This document shows, in pieces, positions 19,260 to 22,683 of a stretch of 22,683 bases of DNA. Location: contig JANQBS010000446.1 of assembly GCA_033085395.1 (NCBI GenBank), forward strand, positions 1 to 22,683, read 5' to 3'. A program made the position numbers and the translations under genes. The notes under the pieces were generated by a model. The model searched no databases. It was not told where the DNA came from and saw only the letters and a list, made by a program, of their open reading frames with translations. Source of the DNA: Xanthoparmelia taractica. Its lineage: Eukaryota > Ascomycota > Lecanoromycetes > Lecanorales > Parmeliaceae. The stretch's first letter is position 1, and the number at the start of each line of letters is the position of its first letter.

Positions 19260-22200
19260 TAATTCTAAGAAAGTCTTTCGTAGACGATTTTCTTACTAAA
19301 GAAGAAGTTAGAGAAAATAGAATACATTAGTAATAGCGTAAGACTATAGTAGATATTTATTCTTCGAGCTCTTTATAGAAATATATTATCTTTTTACTTA
19401 CTTATTACTTACACTTAGTAAATTAATAATAACATCTAAATTATATTATTATATTATATTATTTAATTATTAAGTATTAACACTATATTTATAATATTAG
19501 ATTCGCTATTAATAGACTTCTTAATTAAAGTACTACTATTATTATTCTTCGATTCTTTATCTAAAGAATTATTATTATCTTTTTTATTATTTTATTATTA
19601 ATAATATTATTATTAAGAATCTTATTAAAGATTTTTATAATTACATTAATCTTTTATAAATGGATATTATAACTTTATTAAGTTTAGTTACTTCGAAAGA
19701 TATTATTATTATCTTTACTTCTTTAAATATAATTATTATTTTAATTATTATTATATTTACTTTAAATCTTATTCGAATTATCTATTAAATTTAAATATTG
19801 ATAAAAAATATTAAGAAAATATATAAAATAATATAAAATACGATAATTACCTTAGTTTATCTTATTAATATCTATTTACATTTAAACTTAATTATTATAA
19901 GATTTAAATAAACTTCTTAAAAATTATTATATTTCTCTTATTAAAAGATTAATCTATTATCTCTTTAATATTCGATAAAGATTTTTAATAATTATATTTA
20001 TTATTTAAAAATTATTCTATTAATTAAATAATTTTTTAAATAATATAAGTATTCTTTTATAGAAAAGATATTTAAATACTTAAGATCTATCTTATTAACT
20101 ATTAAATTATTTTTTATAAGAATAATATTAACTACTATCTTAATAGAAGAAGCTATTTATAATAATCTTATCTATTCTATAAAGTCTTTCGTAATAAATA
20201 AAGAGTTTATTAAAATATAGAGTGCGAAGTTATATATTATAATAATAGAATTTTATAGTATATTTAAATTATTCGAATCGTTTAAATTATTTAAATAATT
20301 TAAAGTTAATAAAGTAATTATTATTAATATTAATAACGATAATAATATACGCTAAAATTTTAATAATCTCGAATTCTTTAATTTAATATATAATAAAAAA
20401 TCGATTAATATAAATATTATTCTTAAATATATCGAAAAAAAAAATTATTTTTAAGATATTTATTTCTTTATAAAGCGAGTTAAAGAGATAGTAGTAATAA
20501 AGAATATTAAACTTATTCGAAGAAATTTATAAATAAGCTTATAAGATATCGCTCTCGAATAGTAAATAATGAAATTATTAAATATAAAAAAGCGAATTAT
20601 TAGACTTAAAGATAATATTAATAAGTAAGTAAGATTATTTAAAGCTCGCTTTAAGAAACTATTTATAATAGTACTCGATATTATATTATAAGAGTAATAT
20701 TCGATAAAGAATATTATCTTATATTATAAATTATATAAATACATATAGAAAATTATTTAATTAATAAAGAATATTAATATAATCTTATCTTTAATAGTAT
20801 TTATTTAAAGCTACGTTATAGTATTAAGCGCTCGAATAAGAATATTACGTTAAGCACTTATATTATTAATATTAATAAATATAGATATATTTAATAAGCT
20901 TACGTTAATAAATATTAATTTAATAAAAATCTTTATTAAAATAATTAATTATTACGTTCTTTTAACGAAAGTAAACTTAATTAAATATAAGATAATTTAT
21001 ATAATAATTTTTTTAATCGCTTTAATAACTAGTTAAACTTTTAATTAAGCTATTAAGCGAATTCTTATTTTTATATATATTATTTAAATAATTTAATTTA
21101 TTAAGTATTATAATAATAATATTAAATAAAGGATTAAGAATAACGCTTAAGTCTATCGACTTTATTATAGCGTTTATAAATTATTTTAAATCTCGTAAAT
21201 GCGTTTAATTTACGCTTATCGCTATAATTTAAAATTAATAATAATTATTCTTAAAATAGTCGATTAAAATAAGTATATTATATTATAATTAAGAATATTA
21301 CAAAAGATTTCGATAATAAGTATAAGTAGTTAGCTAAATATTAATAATATTATATTACTTCTATATTAGAAGATACGATATATAAAGATCACGAAGAGAA
21401 CTCTTACGATCGCTTTAAGAATTTATAATATAATAATAATACTTCGTAAGATATATCGAATATTAACTTTATCTCTACTTTTAAGAATATTAATTATCTA
21501 TATTTTAAATATAAGATTATCTTCATATCTAGAAATAAGCTATTTTAATATCTTAAAAATTAATATTAATAATTTTTTATAATCGCTTTTAACTCTAATA
21601 AAAAGCTTTTTACAATTATCTTTAAAATTATTATTACTTTAGAAGCTAATAAAAATTTATTATAAGTATTATAAATTTAAAAAAAATAAACTTTATTATT
21701 CTTATAATAATTAAATTTAAAATCTTATTAAATAAGACTAAATTATTAGAATTTAATTTTCTCGATTAAAAATACGCTATATTAAAAGTTAATTAATTTA
21801 ATATTAGTTATTTATATATATTTAATAAATAAACTAAGATTTATTTAAATAACAATTATTTCGTAATATTAATTAATTAAGTTTATCTTAAAAAAATATT
21901 ATTAAATATTATAATTAAAAAAATTCTATCTTTAATCTCTATTCGCGAAATAAATAATAAGATTATTTATATTAATAAATATATTTAAATTAAAATATAG
22001 ATTTATAATATAATATATAATTAATAATTTAAAGATTAATTTACTTATAAATAATAATATTCTTAAATTATAAAAGATATCGATTTATTATAATTTATAA
22101 TTCGAAGATTATTTAAATCAAATCTTATTAGAATTTTATCGCTTTAATTAAAATATAAATTTATTTATAAATCTATATTAAGTGAATAATAAAGATAAAG

Positions 22201-22500
22201 TTAATTATTATAATATTAACTCGTTCAATAATTAAAATATCTATAATATATAACGATACTATTTTTAATAATTAAGACTTTTTCTTCGAGTTCGAATACT
22301 TTTAAGATCTTAAATTAAAAGAAGAAGTACTAGTCTATTTAATTAACTTCTTTATATTATTTATTTAAATCTTCAACGTGTATAATATATTAATACTATT
22401 ACTTTATAAGATATATTTTAATTTAATCGACGAGTATAAATAAAAAATACTTATATAATAATATTAATTCTTAAAAGAAGACTCTATAAAAATATTACAT

Positions 22501-22683
22501 CTATAATAATAGCTTATATAATTATAATAATAGCTTATATAATTATAATAATAGCTTATATAATTATAATAATAGCTTATATAATTATAATAATAGCTTA
22601 TATAATTATAATAATAGCTTATATAATTATAATAATAGCTTATATAATTATAATAATAGCTTATATAATTATAATAATAGCTT
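22501..22683. repeat. Perfect 21-bp minisatellite, runs off the window end
   Basis: The unit aataatagcttatataatta plus one t repeats with a 21-bp period. The agctt core recurs at 22511, 22532, 22553, 22574, 22595, 22616, 22637, 22658 and 22679. The units I compared are identical. The array continues beyond the window, so its full length is unknown. Confidence 0.9.

Larger units (their letters stand above)
13301..22500. repeat. RIP-saturated AT-rich block, right side
   Basis: More than 9 kb with the same CpA/TpG depletion, densest beyond about 19400, where G and C are rare. No functional gene. A fairly open + strand stretch of 46 codons with one TAA at 14826-14963, rich in Glu/Lys/Ile, suggests former coding sequence, but I could not assign a family or find integrase, reverse transcriptase or transposase motifs by eye. 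Separate short elements inside the block are listed individually. Confidence 0.7.

Noticed and set aside
1..22683. CRISPR array, tRNA, rRNA or bacterial operon features
   Set aside because: None was seen. The spliceosomal introns and RIP signature indicate a fungal nuclear genome. The tandem repeats lack spacers.

Overview
The window looks like part of a filamentous ascomycete (Pezizomycotina) chromosome. One intron-bearing gene of ordinary base composition sits in a roughly 5.8-kb island (about 7.4-13.3 kb). Both flanks are extremely AT-rich DNA with the dinucleotide signature of repeat-induced point mutation (RIP): CpA and TpG are almost absent, TpA dominates, and TAA/TAG stops fill every frame. 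As a spot check by eye, 20041-20100 has no CpA and no TpG, while 10321-10380 inside the gene has five CpA and two TpG. The species cannot be named from this.

Left block (1-~7.4 kb): RIP-decayed retrotransposon debris on the + strand. An LTR-like segment (3184-3450) with a purine-rich tract before it abuts a chromodomain-type Ty3/gypsy pol remnant. That remnant (integrase zinc-finger region, integrase core, chromodomain) can be read in one frame from about 3464 to 5000. A second decayed frame with an Arg/Ser-type run follows (5001-5930), then a polypurine tract and a second LTR-like segment (6632-6907). A short ORF (7075-7473) crosses the edge between RIP-altered and normal DNA.

Island: the one convincing gene is on the minus strand (12641 to 8852). 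I model it with six exons and five introns of 47-62 nt, giving a protein of 1173 residues: a disordered Pro/Ser-rich N-terminus, a WD40 beta-propeller, and a C-terminal inositol-polyphosphate 5-phosphatase domain with all signature motifs. Its 3' side (7474-8851) and 5' side (12642-13300) hold no gene I can support.

Right block (13.3-22.7 kb): RIP-saturated, with no functional gene. It holds several short structured elements that stand out. There are two inverted copies of a ~275-bp TA-flanked terminal-inverted-repeat element (17439-17721, 18988-19259), a fold-back element upstream of the gene (13445-13609) with a related end at 17301-17325, a 12-bp purine minisatellite (14251-14334), and a perfect 21-bp minisatellite running off the window end (22501-22683).

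I found no sign of a novel multi-gene system. The points worth following are the RIP boundary around a single gene, the short TIR elements that largely escaped mutation, and the unexplained frame between the chromodomain and the 3' LTR.
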